Assembly: GCF_014648655.1 (NCBI RefSeq)
Contig: NZ_BMRN01000033.1
Span: forward strand, 21,190 to 85,189
DNA length: 64,000 bases
Origin: Streptomyces atratus
GTDB taxonomy: Bacteria > Actinomycetota > Actinomycetes > Streptomycetales > Streptomycetaceae
Reading direction: 5' to 3'
Shown here one piece after another: positions 25,920-37,400 of the stretch. The translations under genes and the position numbers were made by a program. The notes beneath the pieces were generated by a model. It was not told the origin of the DNA, made no database searches, and was given only the letters and a program-made list of their open reading frames with translations. Every line of letters begins with the position of its first letter. Positions within the stretch are counted from its first letter, which is position 1.

Positions 25920-26438
25920 CTACGGTCGCCTTACCTCGAACTGGAAGCATCCGTACTCCAGGGCCCGCACGTGCACCAGTGCCACCTCCGGCTCGGCAAA
26001 CGCTTCCCCGAGGACCCGGTCGAACCCGGCCTCGGCGTTGTCCGGGATCTCGAAGAAGAAACCCCCGACGATGTGTCCCTCGGTGTTGTAGCGGCGGATG
26101 GTGCGCAGTGCCCCCGGTCGCGCGAAGGGGTAGCCCTGGGCTCCCCGTGGCTCTCCGCATTCGTCGGCGTGGATGAATACCGGCCCCGCTTCGTCGTAGG
26201 CTCCGGGGTCGGCCCCAGTTGCCGTCGCCCAGCGGCGCAGCGGCGCGTATGAGACGAGGGCGACCCGCTCGCCGGGCTCGATGGCCCGCAGGCAGCAGCG
26301 CAGCGGGCTGCCCACGCAATCGAGGGGAACGCCGTCCTCGCGCGCGGTGTACGGCCGCAGTGGCCGCCCGGCGTCATCGATCTCGCGGAGTTCCTTGAGT
26401 GCGGCGGGAGGGATGGGGAGAGGAATGTATGCGGTCAT
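25920..26438 (-). CDS. DUF1203 family protein
   Basis: A 172-residue protein with the DUF1203 pattern: an N-terminal LRPYTAREDGVPLDCVGSPLRCCLR containing the conserved Cys pair, EPGERVALVSYAPLRRW, PGPVFIHADECG-like (here GPVFIHADECG), and a C-terminal ALEYGCFQFEVRRP. The family is common in soil bacteria and has no established function. The ATG at 26438 is preceded by a weak ribosome site. Confidence 0.87.
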   Translation of the reverse strand: MTAYIPLPIPPAALKELREIDDAGRPLRPYTAREDGVPLDCVGSPLRCCLRAIEPGERVALVSYAPLRRWATATGADPGAYDEAGPVFIHADECGEPRGAQGYPFARPGALRTIRRYNTEGHIVGGFFFEIPDNAEAGFDRVLGEAFAEPEVALVHVRALEYGCFQFEVRRP

Positions 26439-26524
26439 GGGGCCAGTGTCGGCGGCTGGCCCTTGGCGCGCTGGCGGGATTCAGACGCGAAGGTCTGCGA
26501 CATTGCTGCGGTGTATTCGGCGGG

Positions 26525-26690
26525 TCACGAACGGCGCCAGCGCCGGATGGCTGCGACGGTGACGGTGCCGCGGAAGAGGTAGGAGCACTTGTCGGACCTC
26601 GTGGCCACGGCACGGAAGCCCTTGAGTTTATGGATGATGCGCTCGATTCAGATGTACCGGGTGATGAACGGGACAAGGGCGTGGAGGACC
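26525..26690 (-). pseudogene. IS5-family transposase C-terminal relic
   Basis: The leftward translation LVPFITRYI, a stop, then IERIIHKLKGFRAVATRSDK and GTVTVAAIRRWRR is the C-terminal DDE glutamate region of an IS5-type transposase. The stop between the two blocks and the absence of anything upstream show it is dead. It could belong to the same family as the relic at 18860-19240. Confidence 0.65.
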
Positions 26691-26972
26691 AGGCCGAGGG
26701 CGCCGGGCGCCGACCTGGTCCTCCACGCCGTCCTGGAAGCGCTGACAGAGCTGCCCCGTCCGGCCGTGGAAGATCTTCCGCGCGAGCGCGTGACGACCTG
26801 CCCGGAGGCTCGCTCCAGTGCCTCCGCAGTCTGCCCTCCGCGCTCAGGTTCGCCTCGTGGCCGCTGCTCGCCACAGGATCAGTCAGGCGCCGGCCATGCT
26901 CGTCATGCGTGGAGGTGACGATGGAGTGCCGCGTTCGGACATGACAACCACAACGTCGGCCCCGGCAGGGTT
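26691..26972. other. Unassigned DNA between IS5 relic and MFS gene
   Basis: Frames are open on both strands but none has a convincing start, family or composition. The stretch probably includes MFS transcript termination. Confidence 0.35.
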
Positions 26973-28466
26973 CTATGAGCGAGTCGCCTCGTAGTCGGGG
27001 AGTGCGGCCGCAGTGGTCCGGGGTGCCGGGCGCATGGTCAGGATCAGTACGGCCAGCCCGGCGAAGATGACCGCGGCGATGACGCCCGTGACGTGCAGGC
27101 CGGCGGTGAACGCCTCCCGCGCGGTATGCAGCAGTTCCGCGCCCTGGCCGGCGGGCAGGCGCTCGCTGGCGGCGACCGCGCCGGCCAGCGAGTCGGATGT
27201 GCCGTCCATCCGGCTGCGGTAGACCACCGCGGCCACCACACCGAGCAGCGCGAAGCCGAGAGAACCGCCGAAGTAGTTGCCGGTCTCCGACATCGACGCC
27301 GCCGAGCCGGCGCGCTCCGGCGGTACGGACCCGACGACCAGCCCGGTGCCCAGCGCGAACAGCGGGCCGGTGCCCAGGGCCAGTACGGCGATGCCGATCA
27401 TCACCAGTGGCAGGGTGTTCGCACCTTCGGCGCCGACCAGCAGCAGGCCGCCCAGCGCCGACCCCACCAGCCCGCCGGCGATCGCGGTGGTCTGCTTCAT
27501 CCGCCGGGCCAGCGCCGGCGCGGCCATGGTGCCGACCGCCACGCCCAGGCCCATGGGTGCGAACAGCACCGCAGACGCGAACGGCGAGTAGCCCAGGACG
27601 CTCTGCAGGTACTGGGTCACCAGCAGGCCCGTACCGGCCATGGCGACGCCGGCGAAGACCAGTGCGACGAGTACGGCCGTGAACGGGCGGTTGCGGAGCA
27701 GTCGCAGGTCTAGCAGCGGCGTCTCCAGCCGCAGTTGTCGGCGTACGAACAGGAATCCAACGGCTGCGCCGACGACGAGGGCCACCGCCGAACCGGCCGG
27801 CTCGCTCTCGACGGTCAACTGCTTGATGCCGTAGACCATCAAAAGTACTGCCACGAGCGAAAGACCGACGCTGGCCAGGTCCAGCCGGCCGGCCCGGTCG
27901 CTGCGGTACTCCGGCAGCAGGACCGGCCCGGCGAGCAGCAACAACGCCATCGCCGGCACAGCGACCAGGAACACCGATCCCCACCAGAAGTGCTGGAGCA
28001 GGAATCCGGCGAGTACGGGTCCGAGCGCGCCGCCGGTGAACTGGCAGGTCGCCCAGATCGCGATGGCCTGCCCGCGCTGCCGTTCGTCGCGGAACATATT
28101 GGTGATCAAGGCAAGTGTGGACGGCGCCAGGGTCGCGCCGGCGACACCCAGCAGCGCACGCGCGACGATCAGTGTCAGCGGGTCGGCCGCGAAGGCGGCC
28201 ACGACCGACAGCACCGCGAACGCCGCTCCGCCGATCATCAGCAGCCGTCGACGGCCGAGCCGGTCGCCGAGCGTACCCATCGTGATGACCAGGCCGGCCA
28301 CCATGAGTCCGTAGCTGTCACTGATCCACAGCTGCTGGATGTTGGTGGCACCCAGGTCGGCGCTGAGCCGTGGAAGGGCGAGGAGCAACGCTGTCATGTC
28401 CATCGCAACGAGCAATGTCGGCAGCATGAGGACGACCAGTCCCAGCCATGCCCGGTTGACTCGCAT
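26973..28466 (-). CDS. DHA2-type MFS multidrug exporter (14 TM)
   Basis: A 497-residue membrane protein with about 14 hydrophobic helices. Motif A is GTLGDRLGRRRLLMIG after the second helix, the first helix carries VAMDMTALLLALP in place of the usual DxTIVNVALP, and motif C resembles GVAGATLAPSTLALI. These place it in the proton-driven DHA2 drug-efflux group. The ATG at 28466 follows GGGAG; the frame opens earlier but without such a site. It is divergent from the YciI-sigma factor pair, so a shared 255-bp promoter region may link export to that regulatory system. Confidence 0.92.
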   Translation of the reverse strand: MRVNRAWLGLVVLMLPTLLVAMDMTALLLALPRLSADLGATNIQQLWISDSYGLMVAGLVITMGTLGDRLGRRRLLMIGGAAFAVLSVVAAFAADPLTLIVARALLGVAGATLAPSTLALITNMFRDERQRGQAIAIWATCQFTGGALGPVLAGFLLQHFWWGSVFLVAVPAMALLLLAGPVLLPEYRSDRAGRLDLASVGLSLVAVLLMVYGIKQLTVESEPAGSAVALVVGAAVGFLFVRRQLRLETPLLDLRLLRNRPFTAVLVALVFAGVAMAGTGLLVTQYLQSVLGYSPFASAVLFAPMGLGVAVGTMAAPALARRMKQTTAIAGGLVGSALGGLLLVGAEGANTLPLVMIGIAVLALGTGPLFALGTGLVVGSVPPERAGSAASMSETGNYFGGSLGFALLGVVAAVVYRSRMDGTSDSLAGAVAASERLPAGQGAELLHTAREAFTAGLHVTGVIAAVIFAGLAVLILTMRPAPRTTAAALPDYEATRS

Positions 28467-28721
28467 ATCCGAAACTCCCTGTTTCTCTTGACGTTTCGCA
28501 GGTTGGTCGGAGTGGTCGGGAGCTTCTTGACATCGGTACGGACGAAAAGATCTCCGCCTCTGCCACGGGGGCGTCACCAGAAACGACGACTTCGCGGTCG
28601 GGCCATGTGACGGCGAAACTCATGCGAACGTTCTGGCGGGGGATGTCAAGACGACGGCGACGGCTCCGACCAATCGGTCGAAGGGCCCCGCCGGGGCTTC
28701 GCGAACCACAAGGAGTACGAG

Positions 28722-29093
28722 ATGAAGTTCCTGATCAGCCTGCATATCAACCCGGCCGCGATGGACACGCTGAGCGACGAGGAGAAGGCGGCGATCGGCG
28801 CCGGCCACGGCACGTTCATCGAGGCGCTGAAGAAGTCCGGCGAGCTGATCATCACGCAGGCGCTGGTCGACCCGTCACAGGCAGCTGTGGTGTCTGTGCG
28901 CAACGGCCAGCCGGTGGTGACCGACGGACCTTTCCTGGAGTCCAAGGAGTATCTGGGCGGCTTCTACCTGATCGACTGCGAGAACAAGGAGCGGGCGATC
29001 GAACTGGCATTGCAGATCCCGGACACCGCGATCGAGGGTCTGGGGGTCGAGGTGCGACAGGTGATGTTCGCTGAGGGACAATTGGAGGCATGA
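28722..29093 (+). CDS. YciI-like (DGPF) protein
   Basis: A 123-residue YciI-fold protein with the DGPF motif at residues 68-71 (TDGPFLESKEYLGGFYLI). In actinomycetes DGPF proteins are regularly paired with ECF42 sigma factors, and the next gene is such a factor, overlapping by four bases (ATGA). The start ATG follows AAGGAG. The biochemical role of DGPF proteins is not known; they may be both partners and targets of the sigma factor. Confidence 0.92.
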   Translation: MKFLISLHINPAAMDTLSDEEKAAIGAGHGTFIEALKKSGELIITQALVDPSQAAVVSVRNGQPVVTDGPFLESKEYLGGFYLIDCENKERAIELALQIPDTAIEGLGVEVRQVMFAEGQLEA

Positions 29094-30301
29094 CAGCATC
29101 AGCCACCGAGGACCTGCTGCGTGAGTTCACGCCGCAGGTCCTCGGCGCGCTGGTACGTCGGCACGGCCAGTTCGAAGGGTGTGAGGACGCCGTACAGGAG
29201 GCCGTCCTCGCCGCCACCGTGCAGTGGCCGGCCGAGGGAGTGCCGAACAACCCGCGCGGCTGGCTGGTGACTGTCGCGTCCCGGCGGCTCATCGACCAGA
29301 TGCGCAGTGACCACGCGCGCCGTGAGCGGGAGTCGGCGACGGCCACCGAGGTGGCGCCCGAGGACGTACCGGACACCGACGACACGCTCGTCCTGCTGTT
29401 CCTGTGCTGCCATCCGACGCTGACCGCGGCCTCCCAGACAGCCCTGACGCTTCGGGCGGTCGGCGGCCTGACCACCGCCGAGATCGCCCGCGCGTTCCTG
29501 GTGCCGGAGGCCACGATGGCGGCCAGGATCAGCCGGGCCAAGCAGCGCATCAAGGCTGCCGGCAGCTCGTTCAGCCTGCCGGACGGCGCGGAGCGCGAGG
29601 AGCGGCTACGGGTCGTCCTGCACGTGCTCTACCTGATCTTCAACGAGGGCTACACCGCCTCCTCGGGCAGCGAGTTGTACCGCGCCGACCTCGCGCACGA
29701 GGCGATCCGGCTGGCCAGGATGGTGCATGCGCAGCTGCCCGAGGACGGCGAGGTGACCGGGCTGCTCGCGCTGATGCTGCTGACCCACGCCCGCCGGGAG
29801 GAACGTACGACGGCGATCGGCGACCTGGTGCCGCTGGACGAGCAGGACCGTACGAAGTGGGACCGCGGGCTGATCGACGAGGGCATCGAGCTGGTCAAGG
29901 CGTCGCTGGCCGGCCCGGCGCTGGGGCCTTACCAGCTGCAGGCCGCCATCGCCGCCACGCACGCCGACGCGGCCACGGCCGAGGAGACCAACTGGCCGCA
30001 GGTACACGCCCTTTACCTGATCCTGGAACGGATCGCGCCCAACCCGATGATCACCCTCAACCGGGCGATCGCGCTCGCCGAAACCGAGGGCCCGGAGGCT
30101 GGGCTGGCCCTGTTGTCCGCATTGGACAGTGACGAGCGAGTGGCCGGGCATCACCGGCTGCTGTCCGTACGGGCGCATCTGCTGGAGAAGACCGGCGACA
30201 CGGCCGGGGCGTACGAGCACTACCGGCGCGCCGCGAAATCCACCGCCAGCATCGCCGAGCAGCGCTATCTGGAGGCCCGGGCCGGTCGAGTGAGAACATA
30301 G
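29090..30301 (+). CDS. ECF42-type RNA polymerase sigma factor with C-terminal extension
   Basis: A 403-residue sigma-70-family protein. Region 2 is near the N-terminus (EDAVQEAVLAATVQWP, NPRGWLVTVASRRLIDQMR). Region 4 follows (LRAVGGLTTAEIARAFLVPEATMAARISRAKQRIK). The remaining 220 residues are a helical TPR-like extension, characteristic of the ECF42 group, beginning HVLYLIFNEGY and including NPMITLNRAIALAE. No anti-sigma factor gene is nearby, also usual for this group. It is translationally coupled to the DGPF gene. The promoters it serves are probably those of the DGPF operon and perhaps the divergent exporter. Confidence 0.93.
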   Translation: MTASATEDLLREFTPQVLGALVRRHGQFEGCEDAVQEAVLAATVQWPAEGVPNNPRGWLVTVASRRLIDQMRSDHARRERESATATEVAPEDVPDTDDTLVLLFLCCHPTLTAASQTALTLRAVGGLTTAEIARAFLVPEATMAARISRAKQRIKAAGSSFSLPDGAEREERLRVVLHVLYLIFNEGYTASSGSELYRADLAHEAIRLARMVHAQLPEDGEVTGLLALMLLTHARREERTTAIGDLVPLDEQDRTKWDRGLIDEGIELVKASLAGPALGPYQLQAAIAATHADAATAEETNWPQVHALYLILERIAPNPMITLNRAIALAETEGPEAGLALLSALDSDERVAGHHRLLSVRAHLLEKTGDTAGAYEHYRRAAKSTASIAEQRYLEARAGRVRT

Positions 30302-30330
30302 AATCTGCCCCAATCCCTCCACTGGGTCAC

Positions 30331-30600
30331 ATGCAGCTTCAACGCTGCGAGGTTCGCGATCCACGCCATGGAGGGCAGATCACGATCAGTTCTCCTCGCG
30401 TGCTCAACCTGGACGACTGGGACGAGAACTGGGGTGTCGCCGTTGAGGCGCTGAAGGAAGAAGTGATTGAGGCATCTGAACAGCTCCTGAGCAAGCAGCC
30501 GCCAGGAGAGCGCAAGGACTTGACTGTCAGTCCATTCGCCGTCGGCCGGCGGTTCTGCGCGAATGGCCGACCGGTGATTGATCCGCAACACCCCGTATGA
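30331..30600 (+). CDS. Possible small hypothetical protein
   Basis: An 89-codon frame with an acidic, helix-like middle (NLDDWDENWGVAVEALKEE). It has no clear ribosome binding site and no recognised family. Composition is more protein-like than in the surrounding shadows, so it may be a real small gene or a 5-prime fragment. Confidence 0.3.
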   Translation: MQLQRCEVRDPRHGGQITISSPRVLNLDDWDENWGVAVEALKEEVIEASEQLLSKQPPGERKDLTVSPFAVGRRFCANGRPVIDPQHPV

Positions 30601-30643
30601 CGTCGCAGCACCGCGTTGTCCTGTCAGGACCTGTCCTGGCCGC

Positions 30644-30994
30644 GTGATCAACGGTGGGCACGTCATCATCTACAGCCGTGATGCGGAAGCGGACCGGGCC
30701 TTCTTCAGGGATGTGCTCGAGTACCCACACGTCGACGTGGGGGGCGGCTGGCTGGTTTTCAAGCTTCCGCCGACCGAGGTCGCCGTGCATCCCACGGACG
30801 GCCCGGAGATGCAGGACTTCTATCTGATGTGTGACGACGTCGAAGCAACGGTGAAGAACCTGAATGCCAAGGGGGTCGAGTTCACGCAGCCAGTGACCGA
30901 TGCGCGCTGGGGACGGCTCACCAGGTTCCGTCTGCCGGGTGGCGGCGAGGTGGGCTTGTACGAGCCCCGCCATGAGCGGGCTATCGACCTGTGA
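30644..30994 (+). CDS. VOC-superfamily (glyoxalase/bleomycin-resistance-like) protein
   Basis: A 116-residue single VOC module: HVIIYSRDAEADRAFFRDVL at the N-terminus, FYLMCDDVEATVKNLNAKGV in the middle and RLPGGGEVGLYEPRH at the end, with one paired beta-alpha-beta-beta-beta set each. The usual metal ligands His and Glu can be placed at the first strand and near the C-terminus. The start is uncertain; the GTG at 30644 is the first sensible codon, while the frame stays open to 30578. Confidence 0.75.
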   Translation: MINGGHVIIYSRDAEADRAFFRDVLEYPHVDVGGGWLVFKLPPTEVAVHPTDGPEMQDFYLMCDDVEATVKNLNAKGVEFTQPVTDARWGRLTRFRLPGGGEVGLYEPRHERAIDL

Positions 30995-31453
30995 GGCATC
31001 CCGGCTCCGGGGGTTCCCGGGTGGCCGGGTCACCGACGGCGGATCAGTTCCCGGGCCAACCATCTGAGCAGCTAGTGTCCTGCACCGGGAATTCGATCAA
31101 CATCGGCCGGAACGTGACACGGGGCAGCGGGCTGCGTGATGTCGGGCAAGGTCGCCTCTCTCCTGATCGCCGCTGGGTCGACGCCGCACTCGGCCGCGTG
31201 CCGAGCCTTGTGGCCCTCCCGGTCGAGGGCGGGCGGCCTCCCTCACTGCCAACGCGTTTGCGGTTGCCGATCTGGTCGGATGCGGGCCCGGACACGCTCG
31301 TGGTGCCGGAAGATGCGTCATTGATGTCACCCGCCGACGGCCGTGGGCCGCCTGGAGGAAAGCCTCACCGCCGGAGCCGGTGCCGGGCACCAGACAAGAC
31401 ACGGGGGCCATGTTCCCGGGTGGCCCCACGCCTCTTGAGATCCGGTTGCGCCA
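30995..31453. other. No convincing gene; 3-prime flank of the PKS
   Basis: Open frames on both strands carry no recognisable family. The region follows the VOC gene stop and precedes the PKS stop at 31454 (convergent), so it may contain termination signals; none is clear by eye. Confidence 0.4.
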
Positions 31454-34400
31454 TCACCTGCTCGAGGTCTGCTGATCGGTGCTCTGCAGTTTCAGACCCA
31501 TGCACTCGGCAAGGCCTGCGGCCAGTGCCGACAGCGTCGGATGCTGCCAGACAAAGTTGCTGGCGAGCTCTACCCCGAGGCCGGATTCCAGACGGACCCG
31601 TAATTCCATGGACAGCAGTGAATCGAACCCCAGCGCCTTCAGAGGGACCTGCGGGTCAAGGGTGGTGCTGCCCAGCCGGAGAACTCCGCGAATGTGATCG
31701 GCCAAGTAGGTCTCGAGGGCCTCGCGCCGGGCGATGCCTGGCGCAAGGCCCTCAAGACGGCCCCGGATGTCGCGGGAGTCCTCCGGCTTGTCTGCCAGGT
31801 GTTCGTTGCCCGGCGCGAGAAGGCTGAAGAACGAGGACTGCCGTCCGGCGAAGGGGATCCAGGTGCTCGGCTCCCCGGGGATCACCCCGGTCTGGACGCG
31901 TCCGTGTGCCAGGAGCGAGTGGAGCGCCAGCAATCCCTTGTCGGTCGGGATCGTCTCGTAGCCCCGGCTGCTGAAGTCGGTTGCGACACCGGTCTCGCCC
32001 CACGGTCCCCAGTTGACGGCGAGCGTGGGCATGCCTGTGCGCGAGCGCCAGGCGGCGAAGGCGTCGAGCCAGGAGTTGGCGGCGGCGTACACACCCTGCC
32101 CGGGGTTGCCCAGCAACGAGGCCATGGAGGAGAAGACGACGAACCAGTCCAGTGTGTGGGCTGATGTCGCGTTGTGCAGTTGCCACGCGCCGGTGACCTT
32201 GGGGTTCCATACGTGCTTCAGCTGGGGGTCTCGGATATTGGTGATCGCGGCGTCCTCGAGGACCATGGCGCAGTGCATGACGCCGCGCAGGGGTGTCCCG
32301 TCTTCGGTGGCGGTGGACACCAGGCGTTCTGCGGTTCCCGGTTTGGCGATGTCGCTCAGTACGACAGTGATCCGGGTGCCGTCGGCGGACAACTCCCTGA
32401 TCGTGCGCGCGGCGGCGAGGGAGGGAGGTGTGCGGCCGTTGAGAACGATGTGACTCGCGCCCTGCTCGGCCAGCCAGTGCGCGGTTGCCAGGCCGAGGCC
32501 GCGCAGGCCGCCGGTGACGATGTAAGCGCCGTCGGCGTGAACGACAGGCGGCCCCTCGGGAAGCACCGCAGTGGTCTCCCCTCGGTTCGGGATGGTCAGG
32601 ACCAGCTTGCCGATGTGGCCGGCGCCGGCCATCAGACGGAAGGCGTCGGTGGCTTCGGCGAGCGGATACGTGGTGCAGAGCAGCGGCTTCAGACGACCTT
32701 CGGCGAACTCGGTGAGTACCTCACGCAGCACCGTCGTGAACATGTCCGGACGGCTCCGCTGGAGTTCGATGAGATCAACGGTGCTCAAGGTGATGTTGTG
32801 CCGGAACGGGGCCAGCCCAACAGGGGCGTCCGCCAGGATGTCACGCACTCCCAGTTCGACGAAGCGGCCGAAGGGCCGAAGCGTCTCCAGCCCTGCGCGG
32901 ACTGCCGCTCCGGAGAGCGAGTTGAGGACGACATCCACACCCAGGCCGTGGGTGGCGTTGCGGGTCTGCTCGGCGAAGTCCAGGGACCGGGAGTCCATCA
33001 CCCGGCTGATCCCGCTGCCCCGCAGGTATCGTCGCTTCTCTTCGTTGCCGGCTGTGGCCAGCACCTCGGCGCCGAGCAGCTTGGCGACGGCGACCGCCGC
33101 CAAGCCGGTGCCGCCACTGGCCGAATGGATCAGGACGCGTTCCCCCGCCCGCAGCCGGCCGACGTGGCGCAAGGCGTACCAGGCGGTGAGGAAGGCCGTG
33201 GGAACTCCCGCCGCGGAGACAGGATCGAGCCCGGCCGGAATCGGTGCGACCACGGTCGCCGGCACAGTGACGAACGAGGCGAAGGCGCCGCCTTCGAGGT
33301 GAACGGCGAGCACCGGGTCGCCGACACTCAGGTGCTCGACGCCGGGCCCGACTTCGGTCACCACACCTGCGCACTCGAAGCCGATCCGGTATCGGATGTC
33401 CTGCTCGCCGGGCAGGAGCCCCATGGCTGTGAGTACGTCGCGGAAGTTGAGGCCGGCTGCCCGGACGCACAGCTCCACCTCGCCCGGTCCTGGGGTCCGC
33501 CGCCCGGTCGCGGCGAGTTCCAGACTGCCGAGGTCCCCGAGCCGCCCCGCCCGGAGCCGGAATCCGTCCACCCCGTAGCGCATGGTGCGGGTGGCGGCCG
33601 TGACCTGTTCGGAGGCGGCAAGTGGGGCGCGGTCGAGCCGGGCGATGTACCGGGTGGCACCTCGTAGGGCGATCTCGTCCTCGTGGCTGTCGGCGAGCAG
33701 TTCCTCGGCCAGGCTCCGAAGACCTGGGCCGCCATGGTCCGTGTCCACCAGGGTGGCGCGCATGTGCGGGTGCTCGAACGCCAGGACGCGGATCACGCCG
33801 CGCAGGGCGCTTTGCTCGAGATCCACGCTCTCGTCGGCCGCTACCGCACGGGCGGCCCGGGTGACCGCGTACAGGCGAGGAGGGGTGGAATTGCGGGCGA
33901 CTGCCTGGGCAGTGCCGAGGATTCGTCGGGCACGACGCTGGGCGCCCACGGTGGGATCGTCCGTGGTGGCGGGCGATGTGCCGCACAGCATCACCACGGC
34001 GCGCGCGGGGGTCGGGATGGCCTCCAGGTGTGTGCTGACGGATTCACCGAACGGTCCGAGCCGCTCATCTCCCAGCGGGGTGTCCCACACCTCTGCCTGA
34101 GCCCCGGCCTCGCGCAGGATGGCGGCCAGAGCCTCGGCGTCTCCCTGGCCCTCCCCGATGACGAGCCAGTTTCCGGGCGGGAGCTGCGACGTGACCTGTG
34201 GACGTGGGACCGGATGCCAACCGGCCTCCAGAAACCACTGGTCGGCATGGTCGGCCTTCCGCGGGCTTCGACGTGCAAACTTCACTCCGTCGACGGCCAT
34301 AACCGGTTTGCCTGCTTCGTTCAGCAGACGGGCATGCCCCATGGCGCTGTCGGCCGTGGTCTCGACGATCCGCGCGTGGCAGTACACAGCGGTCGCGGGA

Positions 34401-37400
34401 TCCCCCAGAATCCGTACCGCCTGCATGTGGACGGGGAGAATCAGCCCCTGGCCGGTGTCCTCGACGGGCCCTGCGACCAGGAGTTGCAGGCAGAGGTCAA
34501 CAAGGACAGGGTGAACCCGCAAGGAGTGCTCTCCAGTCCGTGCGGGCTCCGGGACCTCCACCCGGGCCCAGAAGCTCTCTCGGCTGCGGGAGGCGTGCAG
34601 ATCCGTGATTCCGGCGAACGCCGGACCGTGTTCCAGTCCCCGGGAACGAAGTCCTGCGTAGAGAGCCGCGGGATCGCTGGTTACCGAGTGCCTCCGGGCC
34701 AAGGTGGCGACGGACACGGTGCGGGTGCGCGAGGGCAGGGAGAGACGGCGCAGCACGGCGGAGGCGTACGTCACCCACCGGCCGTCATCACCGCGTCCGA
34801 AGATCTCGCACGTGGCGTGATCCGGGGCGGTCATCGTGACGGTCGTACTGAGATCGGTGTGCTCGGCCAGGCGCAGCATCTCCCGGAATGAGACGTCGGT
34901 GACTTCTACGTCTGCGGGGGCGGAGCCGAACACCTCGCAGGCAGTGGTCAGTGCGATGGCATAGTGGGCGGCGCCGGGCATTACGGGGGTGCCGTGCACT
35001 CGGTGGTCGGTCAGCCAGGGCAGCGCCGTGGTTCCGGCGTCCCCCTGCCAGCAGTGGCGTACCCGTTCGCCGGGTACCTCGGTGTGACTGCCCGGCAGGG
35101 CGACGGCCGAGCGCGCGGCGCTCCGCTCCGCAGGGCCGGCCGGCCGGGCGGCATCCACCCAGTGGCGCTTGCGGTCGAAGGCGATGGTGGGGACGTCCGC
35201 GAGGTCGGCCTGCGCGTACATCGGCAACCAGTCGACGTTCACACCCGCGCAGTGCAAAGCTGCGAGCTGGGTGCGGAACGTAGTGGGCTCGTCCTCTCCG
35301 CGGCGCAGCGTGGGCAGCACGACCGGTTCGCCGGCCAGGTCTTCCAGGCTCTCCGCGACGGCGTGTGTGACCACTGGGTGCGGGGAGACCTCGACGTACA
35401 CCAGGTTGCGGTCCGCGGCGGCCGCGGCCACCGCCGGGGAGAAGCGGACCGGGTTGCGCAGGTTGGCGCACCAGTAGTCGGCGTCGAAGGCCGGCACCTC
35501 GTGCGGGTCCTTCAGCACGGTGGAGTAGAAGGGGATCTTGGGGCGCTGAGGAGTCAGGTCACAGAGGGTGGTGAGAAGTTCGGCGAGCAGCGGGTCCACT
35601 TGCGGGCTGTGGGAGGCGACATCCACCGCAACGGTCATTGCCGGGATACCACGGTCCTTCCAGTCGGCGACGATCCTTGCCACCTGAGTGGTGTCGCCCG
35701 CCACGACGGTGGAGTTCGGCGCGGCAAGGACCGCTACGGAGACGGACTCGGCGCCGTGGGCGGCGAGCTCGGCCTCCACCGCGGCGCGGTCCAGTCCTAC
35801 GGTTGCCATGGCACCGGCTCCCGCGATCCGGGTGAGCAGCGCGGAGCGTCGGCAGATCACCCTGGCGCCGTCCTTCAGCGACAGTGCCCCGGCTACGACA
35901 GCGGCCGCGACTTCTCCCATGGAGTGGCCGATGACACCGGCCGGCTCGACTCCGTGGGCGCGCCAGGTGGCGGCCAGCGCGATCTGCAGGGCGAACAGCA
36001 CGGGCTGCACTCTGGAACATTCCGTCACCGGTTCACCCGCGCGTACCACGTCCAGTACGGAGAACGCGGCCTCGGCGGAGATGTGAGCGTCGACTTCGGC
36101 CAGGGCCGCTGCGAAGGCCGGTTCCTGCTGCAGCAGTCCGCGTCCCATGCCCGGCCACTGCGAGCCCTGCCCGGAGAATACCCATACCGGCTGCCGGGAG
36201 ACGGTGACACTCGTCGGCCCCGACACCACGGCCGGGTGGACCCGGCCCGCCGCGAAAGACCTCAGTGCGCCGACCGCGTCGCGCGTCGAACGGGCCACGA
36301 CTCCGAGACGTCCCCGCCCTGCGCTGCGTCGCAGGGCCAAGGTGTGTGCGACGTCGCGCAACGGTACCTTCGCGCCGTCGCCCTCCAGCCAGTCGGCCAG
36401 CCGCAGTGCCGCAGTCGGCAGTACGGCGGGTGACCCGGCCGGAACCAGGACCACTTCGGGTGCGGCTTGAGACGTCTGCCGTCGGCGTGGCAGGGCCGTT
36501 CGGCTGTCCAGTGGCGGTTGTTCCAGGATTACGTGGGCGTTGGTACCGGAGAATCCGAAGGAGGAGACGGCGGCCAGCCTCGTCGGCGCCTGTACGGGCC
36601 ACTGGGTCAGCTCGGTGGGCACGAAGAAGCGGGTCTTCTCCGCGGCGATGGCCGGATTCCAGCGCGTGAAGTTCACGTTGGGTGGGATGAGCCCGTGCTG
36701 GAGGCACAGAACCGTCTTGATCAGTCCGGTGACCCCGGCGGCAGGCTCCAGGTGGCCGAGGTTGGTCTTGACCGATCCCAGAGCGCACCGGCCGTGGCCG
36801 TTTCCGTACACCTGCGCCAGGCTGGTGAACTCGATCGGGTCACCGACCGGGGTTCCTGTTCCGTGAGCCTCGATCATCCCCATGTCCTGCGGGTCGATCC
36901 CGGCGTTTGTGAGTGCCTGCTGAAACAGGGCCTGCTGGGCAGTGGGAGAAGGGGCGGCCAGGCCGTCGGACCGGCCGTCCTGGTTCACGGCGGAACCGCG
37001 GACGACGGCGAGGATGCGATCGCCGTCCCGTTCGGCGTCGGCCAGGCGTTTGAGCACGACGGCGCCGCAGCCTTCACCGCGGACGAAGCCGTCCGCGGCA
37101 GCGTCGAAGGTGTGGCAGCGTCCCGTGGGCGACAGCATTCCCATGCGGGCGAAGGACAGGGTTGTCCTGGGTCGGAGCATGAGCGTGACGCCGGCGGCGA
37201 GGGCGAGATCGCATTCGTTCTGAAGCAGCGCCCGGCAGGCCAGGTGGAAGGCGACGAGCGAGGACGAGCAGGCCGTGTCGAGTGACACGCAGGGGCCGTG
37301 CAGGCCCAGGAGGTAGGAGATACGGCCTGCGGCGACGCAGTGTCCGTTCGTCAGGATGGAGCCCTCGAGTTCCTGGGGCTGCCCCGCGAGCTGATCCATG

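Noticed and set aside
26374..27984. 536-codon leftward open frame
   Set aside because: Out-of-frame shadow of the MFS gene continuing into IS5 debris; arginine-rich with no family.
32174..33667. 497-codon rightward open frame across the PKS
   Set aside because: Antisense shadow; the PKS frame carries all catalytic motifs.
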